A program made the position numbers and the translations under genes. The notes under the pieces were generated by a model. It did no database searches, was not told the DNA's origin, and saw only the letters and a program-made list of their open reading frames with translations. DNA of 64,000 bases, from positions 2,480,001 to 2,544,000 of the forward strand of contig JAEUWY010000020.1 in NCBI GenBank assembly GCA_022059125.1. The letters are read 5' to 3'. Of this stretch, positions 44,299 to 54,861 are shown piece after piece (position 1 is the stretch's first letter; the number at the start of each line of letters is the position of its first letter). This DNA comes from Corynespora cassiicola (Eukaryota; Ascomycota; Dothideomycetes; Pleosporales; Corynesporascaceae).

Positions 44299-45113
44299 GG
44301 CCGCGCTGACGGATCGGTTGGGCCGGGGTAGTGTCGCCGGGGGTCGGTGTCAGGTCAAGCAGCGTAGTGTTTGCAAACTAGAAACGTGAATGGCAGGGAA
44401 ATCAGGAAAATGGCAACGGTCACCAGGAGGAGGGAGGGGAAAAAACAAGGGCGTGGCGTGTGTCGGCGCAGAGGGCACGCCACGGACGAGGTCGGGACGT
44501 GATGTGCAGATGGCATTTTGTTGACATCCGGATCAGCAGCAAGCTTTGGCGTCACCGCAGAACGCCCAGGAACAGGTTCCAGGGATTTCAAGGCTGCACC
44601 CATGGTGCCAATCCAGGCCAGAATCAGCTGGCGTCCGTTGTGTGGCCGCGGCGATGGCGCCCGGCTATGTGGACATGGCCGATGATGTCATGCCGTCCTC
44701 GCTAACTTTGCCCGATCCAGCACATGGGTTTTTAAATTGAACGCCATGACAGGCGAAACGCGGCTTTTGTGCCCAGTCTATCCTCAGCCGCTGGCTAGAT
44801 TGGACCCGGTCTACTAAAAATCGCTATTATACAGGTATTGAGGGTGGGGGCATGTGCATGGCGGCTGTGCTAGCCCATCGTCACTATGACTGCTCCGCTG
44901 TAACTAACACTGCGCATAGGCATCAGCATCTGCAATGCCTAAATTATAGATGCACTCTGCTAAGTGGCCAAGTTGACCAGCTGTAAATGTTTATTTAGAA
45001 AGCTGTAAAAGGGCTTTTTGTTTTTAACCAAGTTCAACCTGAAAAGCACCGAGTAAAACTTCATGGACTGGTACTTGCATTGCTCGATGATTTCATCTTT
45101 TCTCGTCAGAAAC
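44299..45113. other. Intergenic, promoter of the glucosyltransferase
   Basis: 815 bp; the right half is AT-rich 3' sequence of the reductase gene. No gene or repeat recognised. Confidence 0.4.
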
Positions 45114-46118
45114 TCAATCTACTTTATGACAAATACTGCGCAATGCCTCCATTTTACGGCCATGCTTCTCGCCTTCAACCACTATATCCTTGAGTACCTG
45201 AATGTCCTGCTTCACCACCTTCTCACCATGGTGGAACGCGTTGAACTCCCGGTAAGACAGGGGCAAAGCGCCATCCATTGGACCCTTATTTATCTTCGCA
45301 GTTGCCCAAGAGCCAAGTACCAAGGATAGCAGCCAGCCAGTCCACCCAAAACGCGGCAGGTTCAATATCTCCTTCTGCGCCCTGAGCATGAGCGACCAAA
45401 GCTCCCTGTTGTTTTGAAGATGGTCAAAGTCCTGGTAGCCGTCGATTTTCCAGCTCATCAAATGCAACATCGCTAAAAGAGGTGCCCAGCCCGCCATGAA
45501 TGCAGGCAGGAATTGGATGTGAAGGGTGCCGTTCTTGTTATAAACCTCTTGCGTCGCCTTCGCAAGCTTCTTCTGTGTATTGAATAGCAGCAATCCCACG
45601 TTCCCTGGCTGATGAGAGTATAGCATATCCGCTTGAGCGACCAGGCCACGGTCGGCAGACGCTGGGATGGAGATGCTCTTCGTTGGCTGATGTGCGAGCA
45701 TGCTGAACGCCAGCATCAGCCGCTCCTTTGCAATTCCCATCGTTGTCGCGTAATGATCGTCAATGTCAAGCCCTATGGCATCATATACAACAAAGGTTTC
45801 TGGCTTGTCCCGGATGAGTTTTCCAACAGCACTCAGCGTCGCTGCCCCGCCTTCGGAGCGCGCCGTGTGCCCATCGAGCGTGTCGAAAACGAGATAGAAC
45901 TCCTCGCCCAAGAGCTCGTCGGTTGATTCAACGACACGATAGTTGTCGAAAGTCCGCAAGGCGTTTGCTTTGTAGTCGTAAAGACGTTTTGGAGGTGCGA
46001 AGGCAGGCGAGCGGCCGGGTCGCACGAGGTAGGTTATGTCGGCACCTGAAGAAAGATGGTAGCCTTGCACCATGCCCACGGAACCGCAGCCAATGATGAG
46101 AATTTTGGGCTTAGCCAT
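45114..46118 (-). CDS. Ketopantoate reductase-like (ApbA/PanE) oxidoreductase
   Basis: Single exon, 334 aa, ATG at 46118. The N-terminal Rossmann fold has PKILIIGCGSVGMVQGYHL (GxGxxG at 10-15) and binds NAD(P)H. A helical C-terminal domain follows. Key catalytic Lys and Asn positions of true ketopantoate reductases are not obvious in the C-terminal half, which is divergent (PRFGWTGWLLSLVLGSWAT could be membrane-associated). Fungal genomes carry several such paralogues of unknown substrate, and I would not assign pantothenate synthesis. The N-terminal fold is certain, the substrate unknown. Confidence 0.75.
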   Translation of the reverse strand: MAKPKILIIGCGSVGMVQGYHLSSGADITYLVRPGRSPAFAPPKRLYDYKANALRTFDNYRVVESTDELLGEEFYLVFDTLDGHTARSEGGAATLSAVGKLIRDKPETFVVYDAIGLDIDDHYATTMGIAKERLMLAFSMLAHQPTKSISIPASADRGLVAQADMLYSHQPGNVGLLLFNTQKKLAKATQEVYNKNGTLHIQFLPAFMAGWAPLLAMLHLMSWKIDGYQDFDHLQNNRELWSLMLRAQKEILNLPRFGWTGWLLSLVLGSWATAKINKGPMDGALPLSYREFNAFHHGEKVVKQDIQVLKDIVVEGEKHGRKMEALRSICHKVD

Positions 46119-46981
46119 TATATTGTTGAAATGAACGAATAAAGTCTCTGCAGAAAAGTAGTTTGAAGTGATAACAGCGGCTGGTGTAGCTTACTAGCCG
46201 TCGCATAATATGTATTTTGCGTGGCTCGGTCACGTTAGTTGCAGTGCAGATACGGACGAATCCTCTGGCTTTCGTCCGTCGCGGAATTCAGAGGAGATTA
46301 TCCGCTTATCTGTATCAGCCCATAAACAGCACTCTGAACTCGGCGTACGGCGTAAAGACTTTCTGTTAAGAAGCAGCATTAGCCAGCTGATTCGGCTTGG
46401 TTAAGTTTTGCGGACGAACATGAGCGGAATCACGTGCCTAGGTGTAGGTTAGTCCACGTTGAGATGTCTGTAGTCCTGGCGACAGCATCGCAAAGTACAT
46501 CAAGCGAAGCCTTTCTTGGAGCGTTAGAACAAAGCCTACGTAGTTGTGTTTAGCGAAAGCGATAATAGAGAGGAGTTCTTCTATGCGAGCTTCCAGCCCT
46601 AAAATCCCGCTGCCCAACGCATAGGATATGTGATTGATTGGGACACAAGCAACGGCCAATGCTCGCAGCGGTCTTGATGGCGTTAGGCTACGTCGAGGTG
46701 CGGCATGTAGCCCAAGACCGAGTCCGAGAGCGATACCGAAGCTGACAAACTAATAGTTACAGCGATACGCATTCCTAACCTTGACCCAAGATGGTTTTCT
46801 CTGCGCATGTCTATCATATAAACCATTATAGATTCTACGTCTATTTTGTACTTACTGTTTAGTCCTGGTCTGCAAGGCTGATAGAGAGGGACTCCTACAG
46901 CTCTTTGCATTTAGAATTGGCGTTGTAGCAGGTTGATTTACTTAGTAAGGTGGCCGAGTTCCTGCCCTTCGCCTTCTAGCT
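46119..46981. other. Intergenic with a possible small gene remnant
   Basis: 863 bp. The left part is promoter of the ketopantoate-reductase-like gene. 46438-46910 may hold a gene remnant (separate entry). Otherwise nothing recognised. Confidence 0.35.
46438..46910 (-). pseudogene. Possible two-exon gene remnant, frame-broken
   Basis: A plausible exon 1 starts at ATG 46910 (QRAVGVPLYQPCRPGLN) and ends at a GTAAGT donor after 46856. A second open block from about 46749 to the stop at 46438 reads FGIALGLGLGLHAAP and then ALAVACVPINHISYALGSG, helical and hydrophobic in its first half. Neither of the two visible acceptors (after 46750 or 46742) joins them in frame. The block could be a broken small membrane-protein gene or chance. 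Family not recognised. Confidence 0.25.
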
Positions 46982-48091
46982 TCACTTCTTCTTCGCACTC
47001 CCGCCGAATCCGAGGCCCGCCCACGCAATCTTCGCAATGTCCCACGCCCATCCCCTCCACCCGCGCAGGGCCTGATACGCGTTGAGTGTCTTGATGATGT
47101 TGCGGTTGAACGCCTCGACCTCCTCCCAGTCGTCCGCACACGGCTCCCAGAAGGGCTTCTCCACGCTGCCGGGCGTCCCCTTTTCGACCACCTCCCACTC
47201 CCCGTCGTCCTTTTGCTTGACCCAGGCCCTGGGACCGATGACGATGCTGCGCCCGACGATGCGCGAGTCGGCCACCAGGCGCGTTGTTGCCTCGACCACG
47301 TCGTCGACGGTGCCCATGCCCCCGCCCGCAAGCATGACCCGAGCCGCGGGCAACACGATGGGCGTCTCGATGAAGTAGGGGCAGATCATGTTGATGCGGA
47401 TGCCCTGGTAGTGCGACGAGCACCGCAGAGAACGGTACAGGCCGAGCACAGCATGCTTCGCGGCGCCATACTGCGGCTGGGCAGAGATGGGGGCGAGCGA
47501 GGCGATGGAGCCCATCAGGATCAGGTTGCGGTCGCGGACGCGCGTGGCGGGGTCCGAGTCTGGACTGCAGGGCTCGGAGCCTGGGTTCCTGGGGAGATAG
47601 TAGTAGGCCAGGTGGGCCGTGTACATGAGGCCGGTGCAGTTTACGTCCATGATCCTAAAGTTTGGCTCTGGCGGCTCGGCTGTGTCGATCTTGTACGGCC
47701 TCTGGAACTGGTCTTCTCCAGCAATGCCCGCGTTGGCAACCACCGTGTCGATTCCGCCCGTGGGGCTCAGCTTGATGGCCTCCTTGAACAGGTTGACCTG
47801 TGATTGCCACTTGGTCACGTCGCAGTAGACGAAGTGGACATTGTCTCTGCCCGTCTTCTTGCGCACTGCCCGCACCAGAACATCACTCCTTTCGACGTCA
47901 ATGTCCCCGAAGATGACGGTAGCCCCCAGGCCGGCCCAATGCTCCACGAAGCCTGCGCCAAAGCCGCTAGATCCCCCGGTTAGCACGATGACCTTGTCCT
48001 TGGCCCACGCGGCGTTCCAGGGCGTAGAAAAGTCGAGCGGCGGCGACTGGCGAACCGCCTCGACCATGCTCTCGGGCGTGTAGGTGGCCAT
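46982..48091 (-). CDS. Short-chain dehydrogenase/reductase
   Basis: Single exon, 369 aa from ATG at 48091. The cofactor motif TGGSSGFG is at residues 38-45. The NAG motif (VVANAGIAG), the Ser strand (NLILMGSIASL) and the active site Y-x3-K (YGAAKHAVLGLYRSLR) are complete, so it should be active. A basic or acidic residue after the second strand (GDIDVERSD) favours NAD over NADP. The C-terminus is extended by about 100 residues, ending in a Trp/Gly-rich, Lys-terminated tail, like the retinol-dehydrogenase-type SDRs of moulds. Substrate unknown. It is divergent from the phosphoserine phosphatase gene (447 bp apart). Confidence 0.88.
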   Translation of the reverse strand: MATYTPESMVEAVRQSPPLDFSTPWNAAWAKDKVIVLTGGSSGFGAGFVEHWAGLGATVIFGDIDVERSDVLVRAVRKKTGRDNVHFVYCDVTKWQSQVNLFKEAIKLSPTGGIDTVVANAGIAGEDQFQRPYKIDTAEPPEPNFRIMDVNCTGLMYTAHLAYYYLPRNPGSEPCSPDSDPATRVRDRNLILMGSIASLAPISAQPQYGAAKHAVLGLYRSLRCSSHYQGIRINMICPYFIETPIVLPAARVMLAGGGMGTVDDVVEATTRLVADSRIVGRSIVIGPRAWVKQKDDGEWEVVEKGTPGSVEKPFWEPCADDWEEVEAFNRNIIKTLNAYQALRGWRGWAWDIAKIAWAGLGFGGSAKKK

Positions 48092-48538
48092 GTTGGCGCA
48101 GACTGACGAGACGGAATTAGCTGAGTGGGATGCCAGAGTCTGGCGGAGGGCGAGCGGCGTGGCGGCTGGAACAGAGGCGTAGAGACGCAGATACGGTCCA
48201 CGGAATCGGGCGCCGCCTTCCTTCCTCTCGCTTGGCAAGACAACCACAACGCGGGGCCAAGATGAACCACCTGGACAACGCCAGAAGCCATGCCCTCGGC
48301 CCTGCAGTCGTATCCTCTGTATACAGCCCCGCCCGGGGCTTTTTTTCTTGTTCGACTGAGCATGCTCCGGCGTAGGGCTTAGCGCCGCGGCCGCCCTCCG
48401 ATCCCTGTTCCTTTTTTTTGTCCCGCCTTGTGACCCCACCTCCGCCCGCCGACACCACCAGCCAGCATTGGCCAATACTGCAACACCACACGCACAGCTC
48501 TGCTGCAGGCTTGACGAGGCCGACATCGACCCTGCGCC
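48092..48538. promoter_or_regulatory. Divergent promoter, SDR / phosphoserine phosphatase
   Basis: 447 bp between outward-pointing starts, GC-rich, with CT tracts near 48400-48440. No gene. Both promoters must lie here. Confidence 0.45.
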
Positions 48539-49711
48539 ATGCTACCCGACGCCAACAAGCCGTCGTCGCTCGACGTCGCGCCCACCCACCTCGTCGCCAC
48601 CCTCTTCTACAAGGCCGACTCCCCGCACTTCTTCCCCCACCCGGACGCCTCGCCGCGCAGCCCTCACGATGCCCTCCCCGAAGCCTCGCTCAACGCCCTC
48701 AAGGACGGCGCCGTGCCCACCGAGAACATGTCCGACTACCCGCTCGAGCCCCCGACCCCGGGCCCCAACCCGCTCGACCACCTCTACGGCTCGTACATTT
48801 CGCAGAGCTGCCTTACAGACTTCTTCGTCACCCTCGCAGACATAATACCGGGTTTGATGGAGGACACGATTGCGAGCCGCCGCCTCGAGCGCTCCAAGTT
48901 CTGCCGTGTCGTCGAGGTCACCTTCCCGCTGCCCAGTGCATCGCCCGTGACGCTCGACACGCTGCGGCGCCACGAGTCCGTGTCGCGCTTCGAGCGCGAG
49001 TGGAACGTCGAAGCCGTCTTCCAAAATGACGACGTGTTCCGCCGGTACAAGCGCCTGGCCGTCTTCGACATGGACAGCACCCTCATCCAGCAAGAGGTCA
49101 TCGACGAGATCGCCGCCCTCGTCGGCGTCGAGCAACAGGTCTCGGCCATCACCGCCGCCGCCATGAACGGCGAGCTTGACTTCGAACAGTCGCTGCGCCG
49201 TCGCTGCGCCCTGCTCAAGGGCGTCCCCAGCTCTGTCTGGGACACGCTGAAGCCGCGCCTCTCGCTCAACGAGGGCGTCGCCGATCTTGTAAGGGCGCTC
49301 AAGCGCCTAGGCTTCAAGACGGCCGTCCTGAGCGGCGGCTTCACGCCCCTGGCCGCCTGGATGGCCGAGCAGCTCGGCCTCGACTACGCGTTCGCGAACC
49401 ACCTCGTCGTCAGCGCGGACGGGAGCCAGCTCACCGGCGAGCTGACTGGCGAGATTGTGCATGCGGAGAAGAAGAGGCAGCACGTGCGCGAGATTGCGGC
49501 CAAGGAGGGGATTGTCCTCGAGCAGGTTATTTGCATAGGCGATGGTGCGAATGATTTGCCCATGATGGGTGTGGCGGGCTTGGGCGTGGCGTTTCATGCG
49601 AAGCCAAAGGTGCAGATGCAGGCGCCCGCGCGGCTGAACTCGAAGAGCATGTTGGATGTTCTGTATCTGTTCGGTGTGTCCAAGGAGGAGCAGGAGGAGT
49701 TGCTAAGGTGA
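48539..49711 (+). CDS. Phosphoserine phosphatase (SerB/Ser2 type)
   Basis: Single exon, 390 aa. The HAD motif I VFDMDSTLIQQEVIDEIA (Asp177 nucleophile, Asp179) is followed by the cap region (AAAMNGELDFEQSLRRR), motif II (AVLSGGFTPLA), a Lys-containing region (HAEKKRQH) and motif IV GDGANDLPMMGVAGLG near residues 335-348. An N-terminal part of about 170 residues precedes it, as in fungal and bacterial SerB with an ACT-like regulatory domain. It removes phosphate from O-phosphoserine in the last step of serine synthesis, in the cytosol. A complete, housekeeping-type gene. Confidence 0.93.
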   Translation: MLPDANKPSSLDVAPTHLVATLFYKADSPHFFPHPDASPRSPHDALPEASLNALKDGAVPTENMSDYPLEPPTPGPNPLDHLYGSYISQSCLTDFFVTLADIIPGLMEDTIASRRLERSKFCRVVEVTFPLPSASPVTLDTLRRHESVSRFEREWNVEAVFQNDDVFRRYKRLAVFDMDSTLIQQEVIDEIAALVGVEQQVSAITAAAMNGELDFEQSLRRRCALLKGVPSSVWDTLKPRLSLNEGVADLVRALKRLGFKTAVLSGGFTPLAAWMAEQLGLDYAFANHLVVSADGSQLTGELTGEIVHAEKKRQHVREIAAKEGIVLEQVICIGDGANDLPMMGVAGLGVAFHAKPKVQMQAPARLNSKSMLDVLYLFGVSKEEQEELLR

Positions 49712-51310
49712 GGAGAGGGGTAGGAAGGTAAGTATGGTTGTAGACGGATGCTCATGCAAGGGGAGGGAAAGGGAGAGATTGGACAGGATACCACTTTCTA
49801 CGTACAGATTTATATTGGAAAATTGAAGGTTTGGAGGGGGCGCTATGCTGATGCAGTCGTTTGTCTCTTTCTCGTTGCTATGTGGATCGTGATGGTGATG
49901 GCGTGCATCGTCAGTGCCTCGATGTGTTTGGTGAGCTGCCCCTTTTCTTTCGAGCATAGACCGGCGCATTAATAGTTTTGGACATTCCGACTGCACATAA
50001 TATATTACCCCCCGACTTTGTTTAATAACGTATCTGCTCCAATTCTATCTAGCATTCAACTGGGCTTTTTTTTTAGCTTTGCATTTTGGGCGCGGCTCCA
50101 ACATGAAAAGAGTTGATGGTTATTTTATCCCCACTCTTCACATTCCAGCCTGATGTGTAACTTTTAGTTCGCGTAGGTTCCATGTTGAGAGTTGGAATAT
50201 GATTTTGATTCTTGCGCTGCACATCTTTCATGCGTAGGATGGATCTTAGGACTTATTCAACATCAGTTGACGTTGTTTTGATTTTTCTATTCCCGCTTTG
50301 CACATCAATTCTCTTCCAGCGTTGTTTTAGGTAACACCAACATAGTCGAGTGCTTTTTCTATTTCATGTCCCCTCAATACAGAGCCGGTAACCAGATTTT
50401 ATGTAGCTTCTACATGAAGAGAGGTCGCGACCGCTGTACTTGCTTTGCATATGGAGTTCGTCCTCGCATGTTTGGAACTACTTCCGCATTTCTCGGCGTA
50501 TCCGTAGATTTCATTTTTTCGCCTTGCACTTAATATGCCTTGAGTGTCTTTTAGTGTGCAGTCTACATTCTCGGGAGTGGTAAGGCTTTAATTCCTTGGA
50601 GGAAGAGGCTCGGGAACGCACATCAAGGCTTCCATGATGCTTTTATTACCATTTCGAAATTGCCAGACTTGTTTTCTTGGGAAACATTTTCTGGAACGCT
50701 GAGTATTTTGGACCTCGTTCACTAGTGCGCATGTGTTCCTTCATTCCCCTCTTAGTGGTGATGGAAAAGTCCATATACGAGCCGCAAAGTGTTTTACCTG
50801 CCACATAAACGGGTAGGTTCCTTCTTTTCGAAAAAAAGGTGGTATGCTTTAGCCTCTTGAGACTTTCACACAGAGCTGGCTCATTGTGGGTTTGTATTGA
50901 CAAGATGACAAGGCAATGGTGCTTGCCAACGCACATACAGCAACAATTGTAGTGGTTCCATCCAACCCACTTGCGCTCTCTTATACCCGGCATTACTTGG
51001 ATGTCTCGTCATTTTTAGTTATCTGAAACATGAATTTAAGTGGTTTTAAGTTCTATTCGCTGAGAGATCAAGAAGCCCATAAAAGATCGCTTGTACAATT
51101 TTATCTCCATGAAAAGTAGGTGGAGGTGTTGTTGGGAGAGGAATATCTAAGCTCCAAGACGCTGGGGATATGAGTATTTCTTTTCTTTTCTTTATATTAG
51201 AAACAACCATCCATGGTTCGGAGCTGTTGTACGCGGTCACGAGGACTTTTAGCCTGTGGACACATCGCAATGGAAAACACGGTGGTAGGCACAAGGGTCA
51301 TGTTGCATGT

Positions 51311-51326
51311 CGATCGATCGATCGAT
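51311..51326. repeat. CGAT tetranucleotide repeat
   Basis: Four CGAT units in a row, starting eight bases after ATGTTGCATG. A short simple repeat in the gene-free stretch. Confidence 0.75.
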
Positions 51327-51416
51327 GTATCAGGTAGTCAATTATGAAAGTGAAGTGTTAGATTGGCAAGTCTCTTGGCTTTCGAGCGAGCTATTTGTCC
51401 TTGGTTGGTTGGGCTT

Positions 51417-51442
51417 GCCTGTCGTAGGGTCCTACGACAGGC
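51417..51442. repeat. 26-bp near-perfect palindrome
   Basis: Arms GCCTGTCGTAGG and CCTACGACAGGC are exactly complementary around a 2-bp centre (GT). It could bind a dimeric factor, be a hairpin, or be the scar of a mobile element. Confidence 0.85.
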
Positions 51443-53862
51443 GCGTTGGGTTTCCCCAATACACGGTATTAGCCCACCAACATATTTTCGTACATCTGTC
51501 AATTTGAGACGTTGCGCCAGCAATCAGCTGTTGCTCCCATGTATTTTATTCAACAAAGAGAATTTTAAAGTTCCATGCTAGTGATATTGACTACTTTTAG
51601 TACCCTGGATCGAGGGAAGGCTTTTTGTGAATGACAAAATGATCGATTAGGGAGACGACCCATTAACTCGATATGTCGAGATCTTATTCTAGAGAGGGTG
51701 TGGCTTGACAAACTCATATGAAGAGAGAATGTCTATTTGGTAGCCGTCAAGATGTCAACTTAGAGATTTTAATCCCCCTTCACAGCCAAGGTCGTTGGTA
51801 TGGTTTCTAGTTCCTATTTTGCATAATTCAAGAGAAAATTCTTTTAGTATTCGGGAAGCCCGCGGCTCAATCTTATTGTATTATTAGACCCTTTTCAGGC
51901 CATGAGTTACTAGAGTGTTCTTCTACAGAACGTGGCCATTTTTAATTCTGTGTATTAATAGTAGAGCAGACGGAGCATTAAGTGGCTATTCTGAAAACAC
52001 TTTAGGCATCCAAGCCAGACGAGAAATGTACTCTAGAGGCTACCAATTTTAAAACACATGCCTGGTGAAAAGGATATAGGTTCAATTTCTCCCGATCCAG
52101 AACATCGTTGTCCGGTATTGTGTTTTTCAGGTCGAATCTTCCAGTCACTCCATTTTCTGGGTTTTGCAGAATTCGCAGATTATGTCAGCCTCCCATATAT
52201 CTTTGAAGCACTGGTTTTATTATGATAAAGGAGGGACGAGATTGTGTTCCAGACAAATGAGGGAACAGGGGTTCGAGTTTTGGATTTCTCCGCACATGGA
52301 CTGTTGATGGATACTTTTTGACACTTTAATATTCATAGCGTCTTTGTGAACTCATTTTTGGTCTCACTTCTTTTTTGTAAATCTCCATTTTATTGCTTTA
52401 TTTGCACTTTCAGATCATTCGATGCGAGTGATACAATTTAACGCACAAGTCAATCGGCCCCAAATCTTTAAATCCATCCTCAGACATACTTTTAGACATC
52501 TCTATTTTTCCGGGGTCGGCCCTTAAATACATCTGTACCACTCACATTTTAGTATATGTTCTTTTTTTTTTTTTTTTGCTATCTTCCATGGAAAGATAAA
52601 TTTTCTATTCTAGATCAGTTTTAATGATGCCTATTGTTTTAGAAATAAGCATGTGCGACTCTAATTTTTATTATTTTGAATGTTCTTGCCCATATGAAAC
52701 TTGTACGCAGAAGTTTTGAGATTTTAAGTGCTCGTGGATTTAAAGTCGCTCGTGTCAGTCTTTGCATTTTAAGCTATCCGCAATCCCGTGGTTGTTTTTA
52801 TTGCATTTTAGTCCATTTTCAGCGGGCCTTTGGATTTGGTGACATTACAAATAGGTTTTGCCGATAAGATATTTAGTTTTCTTCAGCACATCGATGGGCA
52901 GCTTTGGATATCCGGGCGCTGTTCCCACATGCCATTACGAGATTTAGATTTTATTTTCCCGTCTTTTATAAAATTCCTCATGGCGAGGTCATTAAAAAAT
53001 TTTCATCTGCTTATATAGTTGATGTTAGATCATTGATCTCTGTATGGTGAATGGTGGAAAGGCTGCGGGTGCGAGACTAAATCTTCCGTGCCAACATTGT
53101 TCTTAGCGCCCTTTGAATCAGTTGCTAGTATAATTGCTATACATCACTGAGGTGCAAAAGGAGGCTCATTTATCACATGTGTGAAATTTTCCTTTCGAAT
53201 ACCGACTGTACTGATCCAGGGGTGGTTTGGCGCCGCGATGAAAACGGCAGCTAGCGGAGATCTGCACATCACAAATCTTGCATGTGTAACTCTACTGGAT
53301 TTACATACGAGAGCTGGGTTTGCCTGCGAGGTAGTTGTATTTTCGTATGACACATGGGAGACACATTGCTGCGCACAGACGTCCATACTGGCCCTCCGCT
53401 TGCTACCTCCAACGCCGCTCCATTTATACATCAACAAAGGGACTTCTGCAGCATATTCATGCAAAATCTACCTGCAATTACTTCTAAATTTCCCTCAAAC
53501 CCTAAAAGACATTAAAAGATTCGTCTTGTGCCTTAATCTATCAAGGATACGCCGCCATTCCGACCTTGGATCATGACTCACAGCCAAGTCTTGTCCCACA
53601 ATGTGGCGGAAGTACCATATTCGCTACATCCACAGGTTCTGATATGTGGTTATATATCATGACTGTAGCAAGTCGCGCGTGCTGCTAATCAGTTTAGGGC
53701 ACCGTGTCGGGCCCCACTCTGCCTAACAACATCCTTCCAGTCGTGATCATCGGCCATCTGCCAGGGGATTAATTCACCTCTAGCTATGTTCACGAAACTA
53801 GATCGTTATTTTTTGGACTTGATGATGTACATAATGCTGAGTTTGAGGACAAGATCGTACTC

Positions 53863-54407
53863 ATGTCCTATTCGGATGTGATTGCAAGGCATGCTGCAGA
53901 GAGGACGTGCACTGAAGAGTCAGATCGCTTTTCAGCTATCTATTACTCATCCGCACCGCCTCAAGATATACTACCCTCCGGGCTTTACTTTCTTCACGGC
54001 AACAACATACATCAAGCATGGCGCCTGTATGAAGACGATTTGGACGCCTTTATCTTTGCTGTGCTGCCATGCGATGTGCGGAACCCTGTCCGGTTAGTCT
54101 TTCTAGATAAATGATGATTCTTGTTCATTGGCCAACACCACACATCAATCTTAGCTACCAAGTCGTCAATGCCCTAGCTCCCGATGGTATATGGAGACAC
54201 GTTCCAGTTCCCAGTCGGCTCTACGCGAAGCCCACCGCAGATCGCCCATTAGCAGGTGCTCGAATAGCTCTCAGGGATATCTATCAGCTAGCTGCAGGCA
54301 GCGACCTAATTCTAATTGAGCTTGCAAATTTGGCATTGGAAAAGGCATGTTGGCCAACAAAAGTGGATGTTGGCAGGTTCATGTATCCCCTTGGTGACAA
54401 CACTTGA
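53863..54407 (+). pseudogene. Amidase relic (N-terminal region only)
   Basis: Two blocks join in frame through an intron of about 62 bp (donor GTTAGT near 54092, acceptor ATCTTAG). The first encodes SGLYFLHGNNIHQAWRLYED and AVLPCDV. The second encodes VPVPSRLYAKPTADRPLAGA and RIALRDIYQL. The PSRLY...RPLAG.R.A.KDI pattern is the start of the amidase-signature core in a group of fungal amidases with an extra N-terminal domain. Homology stops after RDIYQLAAG and the frame ends 36 codons later. The Lys of the Ser-cisSer-Lys triad would fall where this copy has Arg (ALRDI). About 180 of more than 600 residues remain. No start Met is assured; 53863 is the first TTG/ATG-like start region, so bounds are approximate. 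Confidence 0.55.
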
Positions 54408-54861
54408 AACATTGGAGATCCCTCGGATGTTGCACTATCTTGAGAACCCCTTTGAATGCATTCCCTTCTAAGCTAGCAGAGTCGCATGGGATGGTGGCAA
54501 TGGGAGATCTTCATGCTTTGTCCCCTATCTTGGGCGACTATGACCTGTGGGATTAAATGTCATCCAAAACCCCCGTAAGATCAGAGACAATTCATGATTT
54601 ATTGATTTAATTCTTTCTTCTATGATGAAGTACGGTTTGTGTGGGCTCCATGTGGAATAGTTCTGGCAAAAGCGGGTTTTCCGTTGTGGTCACCTTACCA
54701 TAAGCCGTGATACTCGGTTCCGCTTGAGGTATTTCCCATGAAGCTTCCTTGAAGATTCCAAAATCCCCGAACTATCAACCTCCTCGAATCCTTCCCAGTG
54801 TTAGGAGCGTCCAATCATGATAGTGATCAGCCTAGAACCCCCATCTCCCAACCTCAACCCT
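54408..54861. other. Intergenic; nothing recognised
   Basis: 454 bp after the amidase relic and at the 3' side of the SDR gene. No gene supported. Confidence 0.35.

Larger units (their letters stand above)
49712..53862. other. 4.1-kb gene-free stretch with degenerate T-rich repeats
   Basis: No frame above 131 codons and none with a recognisable domain. The strand shown is T-rich. Short variants of CTTTGCA(C/T)(A/T) followed at 10-40 bp by TTTTAG or TTTTAA recur many times from about 50060 to 52830, for example at 50079, 50215, 50296, 50446, 50525, 52410, 52760 and 52800. It contains a T16 run at 52562-52577, a GATC repeat at 51311-51326 and a 26-bp palindrome at 51417. It could be a degraded repeat array, an old transposon or a long non-coding transcript; I cannot tell. 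Confidence 0.5.

Noticed and set aside
50646..50993. Minus frame of 115 codons in the gene desert
   Set aside because: No motif, Cys/Lys-rich random-looking sequence, no leader; chance frame.
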